Notes: generated from the letters alone by a model not told the origin. A DNA stretch of 54,888 bases from JBCCGE01 sp039029455 (GCA_039029455.1 JBCCGE010000010.1:1-54888), one strand, 5' to 3'; numbered from the stretch's first letter, positions 9,806-18,560 are shown. Made by a program: numbers and translations.

Positions 9806-10186
9806 TTACTCGCCAACCAGTTTGCGAACGTAAGAAATGCGACTGGTCACTTCAGCTTCAAGAAGTCGGAGCTCCTCAAGAAGCGCGTCCTTGTTTTCGC
9901 TTGTTGATTTGATCTTACGGGTAATCGATTCAAGTTCAGCCAGTGCGTTTCGAAACTCAGGAGAACTCTCATACATTACTTCAGTTCGCCTTGAGCCGCT
10001 GTCGACCAATACACTTTTTTTAAGCTGTGGGAACTTGTAGCGGCGTGAAACTGGCAGGATAGATCCGGATTTCCGGTCATAGATCACTCGCAGAATATCC
10101 GTTTGATTGACAGTGAACATCTCAAATCTAGCGATCTCCTGCGGGTTTTGAATGCCCATCGATTTCAGGGCGGGGTAGTCAGACAT
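9806..10186 (-). CDS. DUF3461 family protein
   Basis: Small soluble protein of 126 residues that matches the DUF3461 pattern: an N-terminal LKSMGIQNPQEIARFEMFTV segment, then a basic RRYKFPQLKKSVLVDSG stretch, then a C-terminal helical region (about residues 75-120) rich in Glu, Leu and Lys that may form a coiled coil. The function of the family is not known; members occur mainly in gammaproteobacteria and are usually monocistronic, as here. No catalytic motif is visible. Confidence 0.85.
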   Translation of the reverse strand: MSDYPALKSMGIQNPQEIARFEMFTVNQTDILRVIYDRKSGSILPVSRRYKFPQLKKSVLVDSGSRRTEVMYESSPEFRNALAELESITRKIKSTSENKDALLEELRLLEAEVTSRISYVRKLVGE

Positions 10187-10362
10187 GATGATCTCCGTCT
10201 TTCGGTTTACGTCGGTGAATATAGCCTAGTTCACGCATTTTGACGACGCTGTCGATGCAGCAGGGTGGTCCGGTTCTTGTCGGTTAGCGACAATGATAAC
10301 AGTCCCTGATGTTGCGACTCATTTTCATTTCAATCGGTGCGGGTCCTCTATCAATTAGCTAT

Positions 10363-10392
10363 CCGATCTGATGAGCGCTGTCACCAGATCGG
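10363..10392. repeat. 8-bp inverted repeat in intergenic region
   Basis: CCGATCTG (10363-10370) and CAGATCGG (10385-10392) form a perfect inverted repeat with a 14-nt loop. It lies between the 5' side of the DUF3461 gene and the 3' end of the ABC permease operon. No T-run follows on either strand, so it may be a regulator site or an mRNA 3' end structure rather than a classical terminator. The rest of 10187-10445 shows no gene. Confidence 0.35.
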
Positions 10393-10445
10393 AATCTGCA
10401 GTGAACGCACAAACTTAATTGTGGTTCGCCTGCACGGTTCGATAG

Positions 10446-11351
10446 TTAAACCATCTTTTTGGCGAGACTGCCGCCGGACTTCGCGGAGATATCGTCAACA
10501 ATCAGATTGATTGCGATGGTAAATGACGCGATCGCCAGTGCTGGCCAGATAGATGCATACGAGCCATCAGCCAGTCCGATCAGATTTTCCCGAACCATAC
10601 TGCCCCAATCGGACGCAGGTGGCTGCACACCCAGTCCGAGGAAGCTCAGGCTGGAAATGAACAGCACCACGAATACCAGCCGTAAACCGAAATCAGTCGC
10701 CAATGGCATTACCGCGTTAGGCAGAACTTCGGACTTGATAATCCACCACAGTCCCTCGCCGCGGACTTTGGCGGCTTCGACGAAATCCTGCACCATAATA
10801 TCCTGGCCGAGTGCGCGCGCTATTCGAAACACGCTCGTGGCGTAAATAATGGACGCAATCGCAATCAGTATCCAGATTTCAGAGCCAAATGCCGCAATTG
10901 CCACCAATCCCAGCATGATTGAGGGCAACGCCAGAATGGCATCGTTTACCCGACTGATAATCATATCGGTCCAGCCGCCACGAACTGCTGCAGCAATGCC
11001 GAGAGTAATTCCGATCAGGTATGCAAAGAAGGTTGCAGCCAGCGAAATGCCTATCGTGTTGCGGGCTCCGAACAGTATCCGCGACAGCGTGTCACGTCCC
11101 AGATAGTCTGTTCCCAGATAAAAACTATCGTACGCCGGGGCGGAGAAATCCCCTTCCATTTCCATTTCGTGGTAAGGCGCGATATACGGGCCAATGATGA
11201 CCATTAGCAGCCAGAAGGCGACTACAGCCGATGCAATTTTTCCAACCCATGAGAGTTTCAGTCTTCGCTTCGGAGGAGCGTCTGGCAGTTCGTCAAAAGC
11301 ATCAATTTTCGCGATGACATCATCCCCGGAGGTATTTTGTTCTGTACTCAT
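10446..11351 (-). CDS. ABC transporter permease, DppC/OppC type
   Basis: Inner-membrane permease of a peptide/nickel-type (family 5 binding protein) ABC importer, 301 residues. It shows the OppC N-terminal domain with LGTDYLGRDTLSRILFGARN and the binding-protein-dependent transport domain with the EAA loop around DFVEAAKVRGEGLWWIIKSEVLPNA, which contacts the ATPase. About six membrane segments are visible. It starts 9 bp after the DppB-like gene and is the last gene of its operon. No ATP-binding subunit follows, which is unusual for this transporter class. Confidence 0.92.
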   Translation of the reverse strand: MSTEQNTSGDDVIAKIDAFDELPDAPPKRRLKLSWVGKIASAVVAFWLLMVIIGPYIAPYHEMEMEGDFSAPAYDSFYLGTDYLGRDTLSRILFGARNTIGISLAATFFAYLIGITLGIAAAVRGGWTDMIISRVNDAILALPSIMLGLVAIAAFGSEIWILIAIASIIYATSVFRIARALGQDIMVQDFVEAAKVRGEGLWWIIKSEVLPNAVMPLATDFGLRLVFVVLFISSLSFLGLGVQPPASDWGSMVRENLIGLADGSYASIWPALAIASFTIAINLIVDDISAKSGGSLAKKMV

Positions 11352-11360
11352 GTCTATTCT

Positions 11361-12311
11361 CTATTTCGGGTGTCTCAAACGGGGATTGGATACGATTGAC
11401 GCAATATCGGCTACCAGTATCAGGATGACGTACGTGCCGCAAAATATCATCGCGCAGGCCTGAACCAGCGGTAGATCTCGGGTTTGAACGCCATCGATCA
11501 TTAACTTGGCAAGGCCGGGATAAGAGAAGATTGTCTCTACGACAACGACGCCACTGACAAGATAGGCCAGATTGAGTGCAATCACATTAACGATGGGACC
11601 AATAGCATTGAGAAAAGCATGGCGCAGTATGATGCGTTTCCGAGGAACCCCTTTGAGAATCGCCATCTCAATATAAGGAGAACTCATAACATTCAAAATT
11701 CCGGCGCGGGTCATTCGGATCATTTGCGCCGATACGACAATGACCAGTGTAAACACGGGCATTGCGAGTTTCTGAAACAGTTCAAGAAAGGATTCATTAC
11801 CTTGCAGAAAAACTGTTGCATTAAACCAGCCCAGATTTACCGCGAGCACCAGAACAAGGATGGTTGCAATGAAGAATTCAGGGACAGAAATCAGGCTCAG
11901 CGTACCAAAGGTCACAATGCGATCCAGCCAGGTGCCGGGATGCATCGCCGCCAACAGACCGAGCGCGATGGAGATCGGTATCGAAATAATTGCTACCAGT
12001 CCGGCCATCAACATGGTATTGCCCATTCGCGAGTCAATCAGACTTGAAATGGTCGCACCCCCTGCTTTTGAGATGCCGAGGTCACCTGTGAGCATGTTTC
12101 CGAGCCATCCGAAATATCTGACGTACCACGGCTGATCGAGTCCGAGTTCAGCGCGAAGTGCAGCCAGAGTTTCCGGCGTGGCACTTTGTCCAAGAACGAT
12201 TTGCGCCACGTCTCCGGGCAGTATGCTGGTCATTATAAAGACGATGATGGACACCACCACCAAGACAGCGATACCAATTCCGATACGCTGCAAAACCATG
12301 CGCATCATCAT
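11361..12311 (-). CDS. ABC transporter permease, DppB/OppB type
   Basis: First permease of the peptide/nickel-type importer, 316 residues. It has the classical N-terminal helix with VVSIIVFIMTSILPGDVAQIVLG, the LRAELGLDQPWYVRYFGWLG segment shared by DppB proteins, and the EAA-type loop MAILKGVPRKRIILRHAFLNA. The C-terminal NPRLRHPK is identical to the ending of the other DppB-like permease at 41680-42681, so the two systems are related. It follows the binding-protein gene at about 117 bp, with a strong stem-loop in between. Confidence 0.92.
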   Translation of the reverse strand: MMMRMVLQRIGIGIAVLVVVSIIVFIMTSILPGDVAQIVLGQSATPETLAALRAELGLDQPWYVRYFGWLGNMLTGDLGISKAGGATISSLIDSRMGNTMLMAGLVAIISIPISIALGLLAAMHPGTWLDRIVTFGTLSLISVPEFFIATILVLVLAVNLGWFNATVFLQGNESFLELFQKLAMPVFTLVIVVSAQMIRMTRAGILNVMSSPYIEMAILKGVPRKRIILRHAFLNAIGPIVNVIALNLAYLVSGVVVVETIFSYPGLAKLMIDGVQTRDLPLVQACAMIFCGTYVILILVADIASIVSNPRLRHPK

Positions 12312-12353
12312 AAGCGAACTCCTAAAGGTAAATCTTTCGTTGTTATGGTATTT

Positions 12354-12388
12354 AAAAAGGCCCGCATACGGATTCCATATGCGGGCCT
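12354..12388 (-). terminator. Stem-loop/terminator between binding protein and permease genes
   Basis: A perfect 11-bp stem, AGGCCCGCATA (12358-12368) with TATGCGGGCCT (12378-12388) around a 9-nt loop, is followed on the minus strand by TTTTT. It lies inside the operon, downstream of the binding-protein gene and upstream of both permeases. Such structures commonly lower downstream expression and protect the upstream mRNA, which would give more binding protein than permease. Confidence 0.75.
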
Positions 12389-12428
12389 GTACTCCAGTTA
12401 TTTTTAATAACGTCCAGAAGGGTCTGGA

Positions 12429-14060
12429 TTACGCCAACCAGGCAAACTCAGGCCACTCTACGGCGCCCAGTTGACCCAGTGGTACTGTTGGCATACCCAT
12501 GATGTTGCTCGCAATACCGTCATTGATATTGGAGAACGCGGGAATCACCATGCCGCTGCCTTCATGAATCAGCGTCTGCATCTCGCAGTACATTTCATGA
12601 CGTTTCGCTGGATCGGTTTCCGCAAGAGACGCAGAGAGAAGCTCACCCATGCGCTCGTTGTTCCAGTAGGTGTCGTTCCACGCAGCGCCCGGTCCGAACT
12701 GGATCGCCATCTGAGAGTTGGCGGTTGGACGCATGTTCCAGGTAACTACGTTGAGCGGTTCTTTCATCCAGACTGCGCCCCAGTACCCATCGGTTGGGAC
12801 TTTTTTCAGCTTCAGATCGAAACCGATTTTTGCGCAGTTTGCCTGAGCGAGAAGGGCCGCGTCTTCGATGCCTGGAGTAACCGGTGCAACGTACAGCTCG
12901 GCGCTTTTCACACCCGATTTGTCAAAGTGGAATTTCGCCTGATCCGGATCAAAAGCTCGCTGGGCCAGCTCGGAACAGAAGTCCGGACCATGGGCCGTCA
13001 TTATGGGGGTGTCGTTTCCAACCGAACCTTTGCCTTTCAGGACTTTCTCGACAATTCGTTCGCGATCCTGAATGAACTGCATGCCTTTAACGAAATCATC
13101 ATTGTCGCCAGGCGCCGCATTTTTCAGACAGCAGATTCCAAGTTGGAGTGCTGCAGGCGTGGACAGCAACGTTACACCGTCTGCCTGTTCAACCTGACGA
13201 AATGCCTTTGGATCAATCGAAGTCGCCATCTGAATGTCGCCGGAAATCAACGCATTCACGCGTGCACCGGGATCGGTGATTGCGGTGATTTCGAATCCGT
13301 CAAAATTTCCGCCGTCACGCCAGTAATTTTCGTTGCGCTTGTGCAGGGATTTTACGCCCGGCTCAAAAGACTCGAGAACATAAGGTCCGGTGCCATTGCC
13401 GTCACCAGTAGTTCCATTTTTAACAATTTTGGTCTGGAACAGGCCGAGCAGGGTCGGCAGGTCAGCATTGGGCGTGTTCATGACCGCCTTTACTTCATGG
13501 GAACCTACTTTTTTCCACTCACCGACCGACGCCAGGACCGACTTGATAACGGACTTCGAGTCGTCACCCTGATGACGTTTCATACTGTAGACAACGTCGT
13601 CAGCGGTCAACGGTGAGCCATCGTGGAAGGACACGCCTTTGCGAATTTTGAACGTCCATTCGGAGGCATTAGCATTTGGTTCGAACGTTTCGGCAAGCTC
13701 CGGTTGCGGAACCAGATCATTCGAGTGCTGTATCAGGCTGTTATAGGTTGCTCGACCACGGGCATAGTCAATGGTTGAGGTGAAAACAACCGGATCAAGC
13801 TGATCATCAGGCCCGTGCAGGTTTGACGCCATACGAACGGATCCGCCTTTTTTAGGGGTCTGCGCCATTGCAGTACCACCCGTGCTCAGCAGATTCTGAG
13901 CGGTGGCCATGGATACACCGGTGACCGCCATCAATTTGAGCACATCACGGCGTGAATGACCTTTCTTGATGACTTTTTCAACCAGCTCCTTATCGGCCTG
14001 GCTCAGATTGTTAAATCCGAGAGCTCCAGTGGTGGCTTTGGGGTCTATGGTTTTCTTCAT
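12429..14060 (-). CDS. Tat-exported substrate-binding protein of a peptide/nickel-type ABC importer
   Basis: Periplasmic solute-binding protein of family 5 (543 residues). The N-terminus is long (about 35 residues) before a twin-arginine motif SRRDVLKLMAVTGVSMATAQ, so export of the folded protein by Tat is likely; a cleavage site after TAMA is plausible. The SBP_bac_5 core starts near TFKIRKGVSFHDGSPLTADDVVYS, the signature stretch of this family. Ligands of the family include di/oligopeptides, nickel complexes, opines and sugars; none can be chosen here. Upstream 340 bp probably contain the operon promoter. It resembles the binding protein at 45634-47181 in architecture, including the segment KGGSVRM after the signal and an aromatic C-terminus. 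Confidence 0.92.
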   Translation of the reverse strand: MKKTIDPKATTGALGFNNLSQADKELVEKVIKKGHSRRDVLKLMAVTGVSMATAQNLLSTGGTAMAQTPKKGGSVRMASNLHGPDDQLDPVVFTSTIDYARGRATYNSLIQHSNDLVPQPELAETFEPNANASEWTFKIRKGVSFHDGSPLTADDVVYSMKRHQGDDSKSVIKSVLASVGEWKKVGSHEVKAVMNTPNADLPTLLGLFQTKIVKNGTTGDGNGTGPYVLESFEPGVKSLHKRNENYWRDGGNFDGFEITAITDPGARVNALISGDIQMATSIDPKAFRQVEQADGVTLLSTPAALQLGICCLKNAAPGDNDDFVKGMQFIQDRERIVEKVLKGKGSVGNDTPIMTAHGPDFCSELAQRAFDPDQAKFHFDKSGVKSAELYVAPVTPGIEDAALLAQANCAKIGFDLKLKKVPTDGYWGAVWMKEPLNVVTWNMRPTANSQMAIQFGPGAAWNDTYWNNERMGELLSASLAETDPAKRHEMYCEMQTLIHEGSGMVIPAFSNINDGIASNIMGMPTVPLGQLGAVEWPEFAWLA

Positions 14061-14400
14061 TTAAATTGAAACTCCAGTTTTGGTTAATACAAATAAAAGC
14101 TGTGTTGTGTGTTTTAGTAATGTTCCGGTACTGGCGATTTGCAGTTCACAAATCGAACGCTCGGTCGGAACGTCGATAGTCGGAAGACACATACACGATC
14201 GGCGGACTAGGGATTCCGGGAAAACGGTCAAAAGTGGGGAATAACCTTGCCTGACTGACCGAAAATATAACATATTGAGTTCACCACGCCAGTTTTACGT
14301 TGATTCATTACGGTCGTGTCATCTTCCCGACCTGTAGTTTTTTCTAAACGACGCTGATATTTTTCACAGCGTGAAGTCTTGCCGGTCTCCGGTCGGACGT
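14061..14400 (-). other. Intergenic leader/promoter region of the ABC operon, no gene seen
   Basis: These 340 bp separate the methyltransferase fusion gene from the binding-protein gene, both on the minus strand. A 7-bp inverted repeat, CGATTTG (14135-14141) and CAAATCG (14149-14155), lies in the presumed leader. An AT-rich TTATATT on the minus strand around 14264-14270 could be a -10 element but no convincing -35 was found. Near 14348-14374 ACGCTG/CAGCGT arms might end the upstream transcript. Short open frames here have no supporting features. Confidence 0.4.
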
Positions 14401-16128
14401 TCAGTCCTCCGCGAGTTTAGCCTGAGTCACTTTGAGCAGATACATCACCATGACCTGCTCTTTGTCGTCAAATTCGAAGTGAAAAGCATCGGATAACGAT
14501 TCCACAACCCTGATCTGATCGAGGTTTTCACTAAATACAGGATTGAACTGATAAAGATTAAAATCCGTAATTTCACATTGATATCCATTTCTGGATAAGA
14601 GTTCCTGAGTGCGGCGAGCTCCAAGCATTGAGACCTGCATCACATAGGCAACACCACCCTCCTGCAACAGCAGGGGCAGCTGGAGCAGAAAATGGTCGAG
14701 CAGATTACGCCCCCAGAAATCGATGTCGCGGTGCCCACTGGTGTTACCAATTGGGCTGGTGGGCATTTGATAGAGACTGGCGACGATAAGATCAAACGGC
14801 TCATCAGGCTGGTAGATGTACAAATCGACCACTTCGCTTTTGCATCGATCAGCAACGCCATTTCGATAGGCATTAACCATAGTGTTTTCAACCGACTCTT
14901 TGCTGATATCGATTCCTGTCACCGATGACGCACCATTGAGCGCCAGCTGCACAGTTAGAATGCCGCAGCCACATCCAATGTCCAGGCAGTTAAGATCCTT
15001 GCCGATATCATTCAAAAACAGATTTTTCCAGATCAGGTAACTGCCCTGGGTTGGCACGAATACCCCTTTTTCGACGGAAATGTCCGGCAGCGGAAGTGGA
15101 TACAGTTTGTTGCCGTTGCTGTCCTGCCACTGCTGGTCGGCATCTGCATGTCGGCTTCCGCCGTTGGCGCTAGTGGTCGATTCTACGGCACCGACAGGCT
15201 GATCTCGAAGAATCTCTGTAGTCGCTTTTATTTCATCCGGCCCTACACCGCAGCAGCCGCCGATGATTTGTGCGCCCTGATGACGCCATTTGAGCGCCAT
15301 CGCAGCGAACCCGTCATCGCTGATATCGTCGTCAAATTTCCATCCCAGATGAGAGTACCGACCTACATTGGGGTACACACCCAGTGGCAGATCGGTGAAG
15401 TCTCGCAGCCACGGCAAAGTACCGTCCACTCGTCGAGTTGGAATGCAGTTGATCATCAGGGCACCAACTCCCATCTGCTCCAGTCGATGCGCCAGACGGC
15501 CGAAACGATCGCCTTCCGGACCACCCCAGAGTTGTCCGTGAATTCCGCACACGCCTTTGCGACTTCGGCGGAAACTGACCCAAACCGGAAAGCCGTCATC
15601 CAGAAAACGTGAGATGGAATCCAGAGTGGTATTGTCCTCAATCAGTGACAGGGTTTCGAACAGAATAAGGTCCGGTGGTGACTGACGGAGAATGGGGTGG
15701 AGCAAATTCAGGGTTTGACGGTGTTCCTCCGTCGCAATCTCTCCACCAATACTAAAGGCAATAGCAACAGAATTCTCAGCGCCAGCCTCTGCGCGTACTT
15801 TCCTCGGCAGGCGAAGCGCGTCACGGGTCATGTCAAGCCAGTTTACCGGAGATGGTTCGTGCAAATCGAAGTTTGCGGTATACCCGGGCACATCAAGAAT
15901 TGCGTAGGTATTAGTGGTAATGATGTCGGCACCCGCGCTGATATAGGATCGATGCACATCCCGAACGACATCTGGAGAGCTGTAGAGTGCATCAAAGCCC
16001 CAGTGCAGATCGTCGCTGAGTTCGAAGCCACTGGCCTGTTGGCGTTGCAGTTCGGTCCCGATAGCGCCATCGAGAATGATGCACTGGTCCGCGGCAAGTT
16101 TATCTTGAAGATGCTGGTAGGGGCTCAT
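14401..16128 (-). CDS. Homocysteine S-methyltransferase fused to a class I SAM-dependent methyltransferase
   Basis: Two enzymes in one 575-residue chain. Residues 1 to about 305 are a Pfam S-methyl_trans (BHMT/MmuM-type) barrel: it starts with ILDGAIGTELQRQ, has GADIITTNTY, and the zinc thiolates Cys228 (MINCIP) and Cys292-Cys293 (GGCCGVGP) are intact, so transfer of a methyl group to homocysteine is expected. After a low-complexity linker (about 311-340) comes a Rossmann methyltransferase with the SAM loop LDIGCGCGI (382-390) and acidic residue in GIDIS. The place of the usual NPPY motif reads ASLYQMP, so the target is unclear. Cytoplasmic, no signal peptide. Homologues of each half are normally separate proteins. 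No in-frame stop or frameshift lies between the halves, so the fusion looks real. Confidence 0.88.
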   Translation of the reverse strand: MSPYQHLQDKLAADQCIILDGAIGTELQRQQASGFELSDDLHWGFDALYSSPDVVRDVHRSYISAGADIITTNTYAILDVPGYTANFDLHEPSPVNWLDMTRDALRLPRKVRAEAGAENSVAIAFSIGGEIATEEHRQTLNLLHPILRQSPPDLILFETLSLIEDNTTLDSISRFLDDGFPVWVSFRRSRKGVCGIHGQLWGGPEGDRFGRLAHRLEQMGVGALMINCIPTRRVDGTLPWLRDFTDLPLGVYPNVGRYSHLGWKFDDDISDDGFAAMALKWRHQGAQIIGGCCGVGPDEIKATTEILRDQPVGAVESTTSANGGSRHADADQQWQDSNGNKLYPLPLPDISVEKGVFVPTQGSYLIWKNLFLNDIGKDLNCLDIGCGCGILTVQLALNGASSVTGIDISKESVENTMVNAYRNGVADRCKSEVVDLYIYQPDEPFDLIVASLYQMPTSPIGNTSGHRDIDFWGRNLLDHFLLQLPLLLQEGGVAYVMQVSMLGARRTQELLSRNGYQCEITDFNLYQFNPVFSENLDQIRVVESLSDAFHFEFDDKEQVMVMYLLKVTQAKLAED

Positions 16129-16243
16129 CTATTCGGTTTCAGACGGGTGGGGTCGCCATTAAACGACAGGACCGCGTTTCGATCAAGATTCTGATACCCT
16201 CGCCGCATAAAGCGAATGGGTATATGCGCGAGGTGCGAACGAG

Positions 16244-17164
16244 ATGAATATAGTAATTATTGGCGCCGGAGCGATGGGGTGCGTCTATGCCGGGCTTTTA
16301 GCTGAAGCCGGCCACAAGATCGATGTGGTTGATGTCTGGCGGGAACACGTCGATACCATCAATGCCAGCGGTCTCAAACTTACAGGTGCAAGTGGTGATC
16401 GCGTCGTCACGGGTATATCGGCCCATACGGAAACCGATGGGCTCGATAACGCGGATCTCGTGGTGATTGCGACCAAGGCATCATCCGTTGGAGATGCTGC
16501 TCGAGCGGCGCAGAAGATCAGTCACGAGAACTCTCTCATCTTGACAATTCAAAACGGACTTGGTGCCGGAGAACGTATTCAGCAGTTTATTGACGGCAGC
16601 AACATCCTGCTCGGCGTTGCCGGTGGATTCGGAGCCTCGATTGAAGCTCCGGGACACGCTCACCACAACGGCATGCAGCTGATCAGAATTGGAGAACTTA
16701 ACGGCGGTTTTTCAGCCCGCGTGCAGTCGGTTGCTGACGTCTGGCAACGGGCCGGTTTTAATGTGAAAGCTTACGATGACATAAACCAGCTGATCTGGGA
16801 AAAATTCGTCTGTAATGTCGCCTTCAGCGGATCGTGCACCGTACTAAACCTGACTCTCGGAGAGGTCATGTCCACTCCGGAAGCGTGGAAGATTGCTCTG
16901 GAGTGTGCCTGCGAGGCTTATCGGGCCGGGCGCGCGGAGGGTGTTCGTTTTGATTTCGATGATGTATCCCGGTATGTGCTGGAATTCGGCGGACGCATGC
17001 CGGATGCCCGACCATCGATGTTGCAGGATCACATGGCAGGGCGTCGATCCGAAATTGACGCGATCAACGGAATGGTTCCCGTCGTATCCGCGCGACATGG
17101 ACTTGATGCGCCTTACAATGCGGTGATCAGCGCTGTTGTGCGGGCGCGCGAAAGAGCGTTTTGA
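16244..17164 (+). CDS. 2-dehydropantoate 2-reductase-like protein (ApbA/PanE family)
   Basis: NADP-dependent ketopantoate-reductase-family enzyme, 306 residues. The N-terminal Rossmann loop is IIGAGAMGCVYAGLLAEAGH; the catalytic-lysine block is WEKFVCNVAFSGSCTV; and the C-terminal ApbA_C domain carries the conserved Ser/Glu block HMAGRRSEIDAINGMV. All family landmarks are present, so enzymatic activity is likely. Whether it serves pantothenate synthesis or reduces another 2-oxoacid cannot be told; no other pan genes are nearby. It is divergent from the methyltransferase fusion (115 bp apart) and ends in a strong stem-loop. Confidence 0.88.
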   Translation: MNIVIIGAGAMGCVYAGLLAEAGHKIDVVDVWREHVDTINASGLKLTGASGDRVVTGISAHTETDGLDNADLVVIATKASSVGDAARAAQKISHENSLILTIQNGLGAGERIQQFIDGSNILLGVAGGFGASIEAPGHAHHNGMQLIRIGELNGGFSARVQSVADVWQRAGFNVKAYDDINQLIWEKFVCNVAFSGSCTVLNLTLGEVMSTPEAWKIALECACEAYRAGRAEGVRFDFDDVSRYVLEFGGRMPDARPSMLQDHMAGRRSEIDAINGMVPVVSARHGLDAPYNAVISAVVRARERAF

Positions 17165-17185
17165 AGAGCAAACCTAAAATCGGGA

Positions 17186-17212
17186 CCGGCACAAACAGGT
17201 TATTTGTGCCGG
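17186..17212. terminator. Stem-loop after the PanE-like gene, possibly bidirectional
   Basis: CCGGCACAAA (17186-17195) and TTTGTGCCGG (17203-17212) form a perfect 10-bp stem with a 7-nt loop, 21 bp after the stop codon. The plus strand continues with CCCGGTTTC, so the U-tract is poor; the minus strand continues with GATTTTAGG. It probably ends or stabilises the upstream mRNA. Confidence 0.6.
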
Positions 17213-17238
17213 CCCGGTTTCTTGGAGAGGGTTGTGGA

Positions 17239-17460
17239 TCAGGCCAGTTGGAGTGACCGACGGCTGAGATATCGCTGGGCCATGCAGGCGCAGTTCAATC
17301 CGATGAGGAGGCAAAAAATCACCATCCCGATCGTTGACTGAAAGACAAATTGCTGAGTCAGTTCAGTTCATACGCTGATCGCTTCCGGACTGTTGTTGGC
17401 AAAACCGAGTGCAGCGTGGGGAGTGCGAATGAAATGGGTCAACGCGAACTCGCGAAACTT
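17239..17460 (-). pseudogene. Possible remnant of a membrane protein C-terminus
   Basis: On the minus strand the stretch between the enolase-superfamily gene and the PanE-like gene reads as about 72 codons broken by a single in-frame TGA at 17368-17370 and ending at TGA 17239-17241. Before the break it reads HFIRTPHAALGFANNSPEAI; after it comes a hydrophobic segment STIGMVIFCLLIGLNCACMA followed by the basic end QRYLSRRSLQLA, as in the last helix of a transporter. No start codon with a ribosome-binding site is apparent. This may be a decayed end of a permease that once accompanied the downstream catabolic genes, or chance. Confidence 0.35.
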
Positions 17461-18560
17461 TACAGTTTGCTGACCTGCATAGAGGATTTTTCGAGCCAAT
17501 CCGGGTGCGGTTCTGCACCCCATCCCGGTGCATCAGTTACAGTCACATGTCCGTCCTGAATTGCGTAGGGGTCTTCAATAAACAATCCGTATTGCCAGGG
17601 ATAGTAATCCGCTTCCTCAATAGAGAATTCAAGATACTTTCCGGCGTTTGGAATAGATCGCAAAAAGTGCATTGTGAACAGAGTCACCATCGATAAATTC
17701 GCACAATGTGGGGTGACAGGAATGCCGGCCGCTTCGGCCATTTTCGCAACACGGAGCGTGCGGTGAATACCACCCAGATAGCAGATATCCGGTTGAACGA
17801 TATCTACCACTTTGTCCTGTATCATCCTTCGCCAGTTCTGCAGCTCGCAATCCTGTTCTCCCCCGGTGACATCGATGTTCAGACTTTCAGTAACCTGTTT
17901 GGTCTGTCCATACTCCCAGTAAGGGCACGGCTCCTCGAAATGGGAAACACCGTTTTTTTCAAGCAATTGGCCGATTTCGATTGCCTTCTCCGGGCTAAAA
18001 CCGGAATTTGCATCCACCAGAAGACTGATTTCGGTGCCCAGTCCGGCGTAAAGCGTCTCGATTATTTTTTCGCTGCGTCCCGGCCACTCATCGATATCAT
18101 GGCCACACTCAGAGCCAATTCTGAACTTGAAGGCATCAAATCCTTTGCGGTCGCGCAACTGACGGAAACGCAGTAACTCATCATCAGGTGTGATATCCCG
18201 TTTCATCGATGATGCGTAAGCCCGCACCGGACCGGGTGTTCCACCCAATAAAGTGCAAACCGGTTTTTGCGCGGTGCGACCTCGCAGGTCCCAGATTGCC
18301 GTATCGAGTCCGGCCATCGCGCGGCGCAGGTAGGATCCCGGAAACTTATGTTCACGTTCAGTGATCAGATCCAGCAAACCGTCCAGATCGCCGGTTTGTG
18401 ATCCAAGCGCGTAGGGAGCCACCTGGCGGTGCACAACCTGCGCAGTAATATCGGCGTGATAGGGCGCTACCTGACCCCACCCATATTCCCCCGATTCCGA
18501 AGTGACGCGAACGAAACAGACAAACTCATTGCTAAAGGTATCGATTTGTGTAATTTTCAT
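17460..18560 (-). CDS. Enolase-superfamily enzyme (mandelate racemase/muconate-lactonizing type)
   Basis: Mg-dependent enzyme of 366 residues that abstracts a proton alpha to a carboxylate. The active-site elements are visible in order: KFR in DAFKFRIGSE (base on strand 2), three metal ligands in LVDANSGFS, HFEEPCP and TGGEQDC, then Asp in IVQPDICYLGG and His in TPHCANLS, a His-Asp dyad that places it in the mandelate racemase subgroup (acid-sugar dehydratases and racemases). The exact substrate is unknown. It is transcribed alone; downstream lies only a possible permease remnant. The start ATG at 18560 has a nearby upstream AAACTC rather than a strong SD (minus strand), so initiation strength is unclear. 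Confidence 0.88.
   Translation of the reverse strand: MKITQIDTFSNEFVCFVRVTSESGEYGWGQVAPYHADITAQVVHRQVAPYALGSQTGDLDGLLDLITEREHKFPGSYLRRAMAGLDTAIWDLRGRTAQKPVCTLLGGTPGPVRAYASSMKRDITPDDELLRFRQLRDRKGFDAFKFRIGSECGHDIDEWPGRSEKIIETLYAGLGTEISLLVDANSGFSPEKAIEIGQLLEKNGVSHFEEPCPYWEYGQTKQVTESLNIDVTGGEQDCELQNWRRMIQDKVVDIVQPDICYLGGIHRTLRVAKMAEAAGIPVTPHCANLSMVTLFTMHFLRSIPNAGKYLEFSIEEADYYPWQYGLFIEDPYAIQDGHVTVTDAPGWGAEPHPDWLEKSSMQVSKL

Noticed and set aside
12471..13616. 381-codon open frame on the plus strand
   Set aside because: It lies wholly antisense to the family 5 binding-protein gene, has no recognisable domain and is best explained by codon bias of the real gene.
14061..14273. 70-codon minus-strand frame upstream of the binding-protein gene
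   Set aside because: Ends directly at the binding-protein start region, lacks a ribosome-binding site and overlaps the presumed leader.
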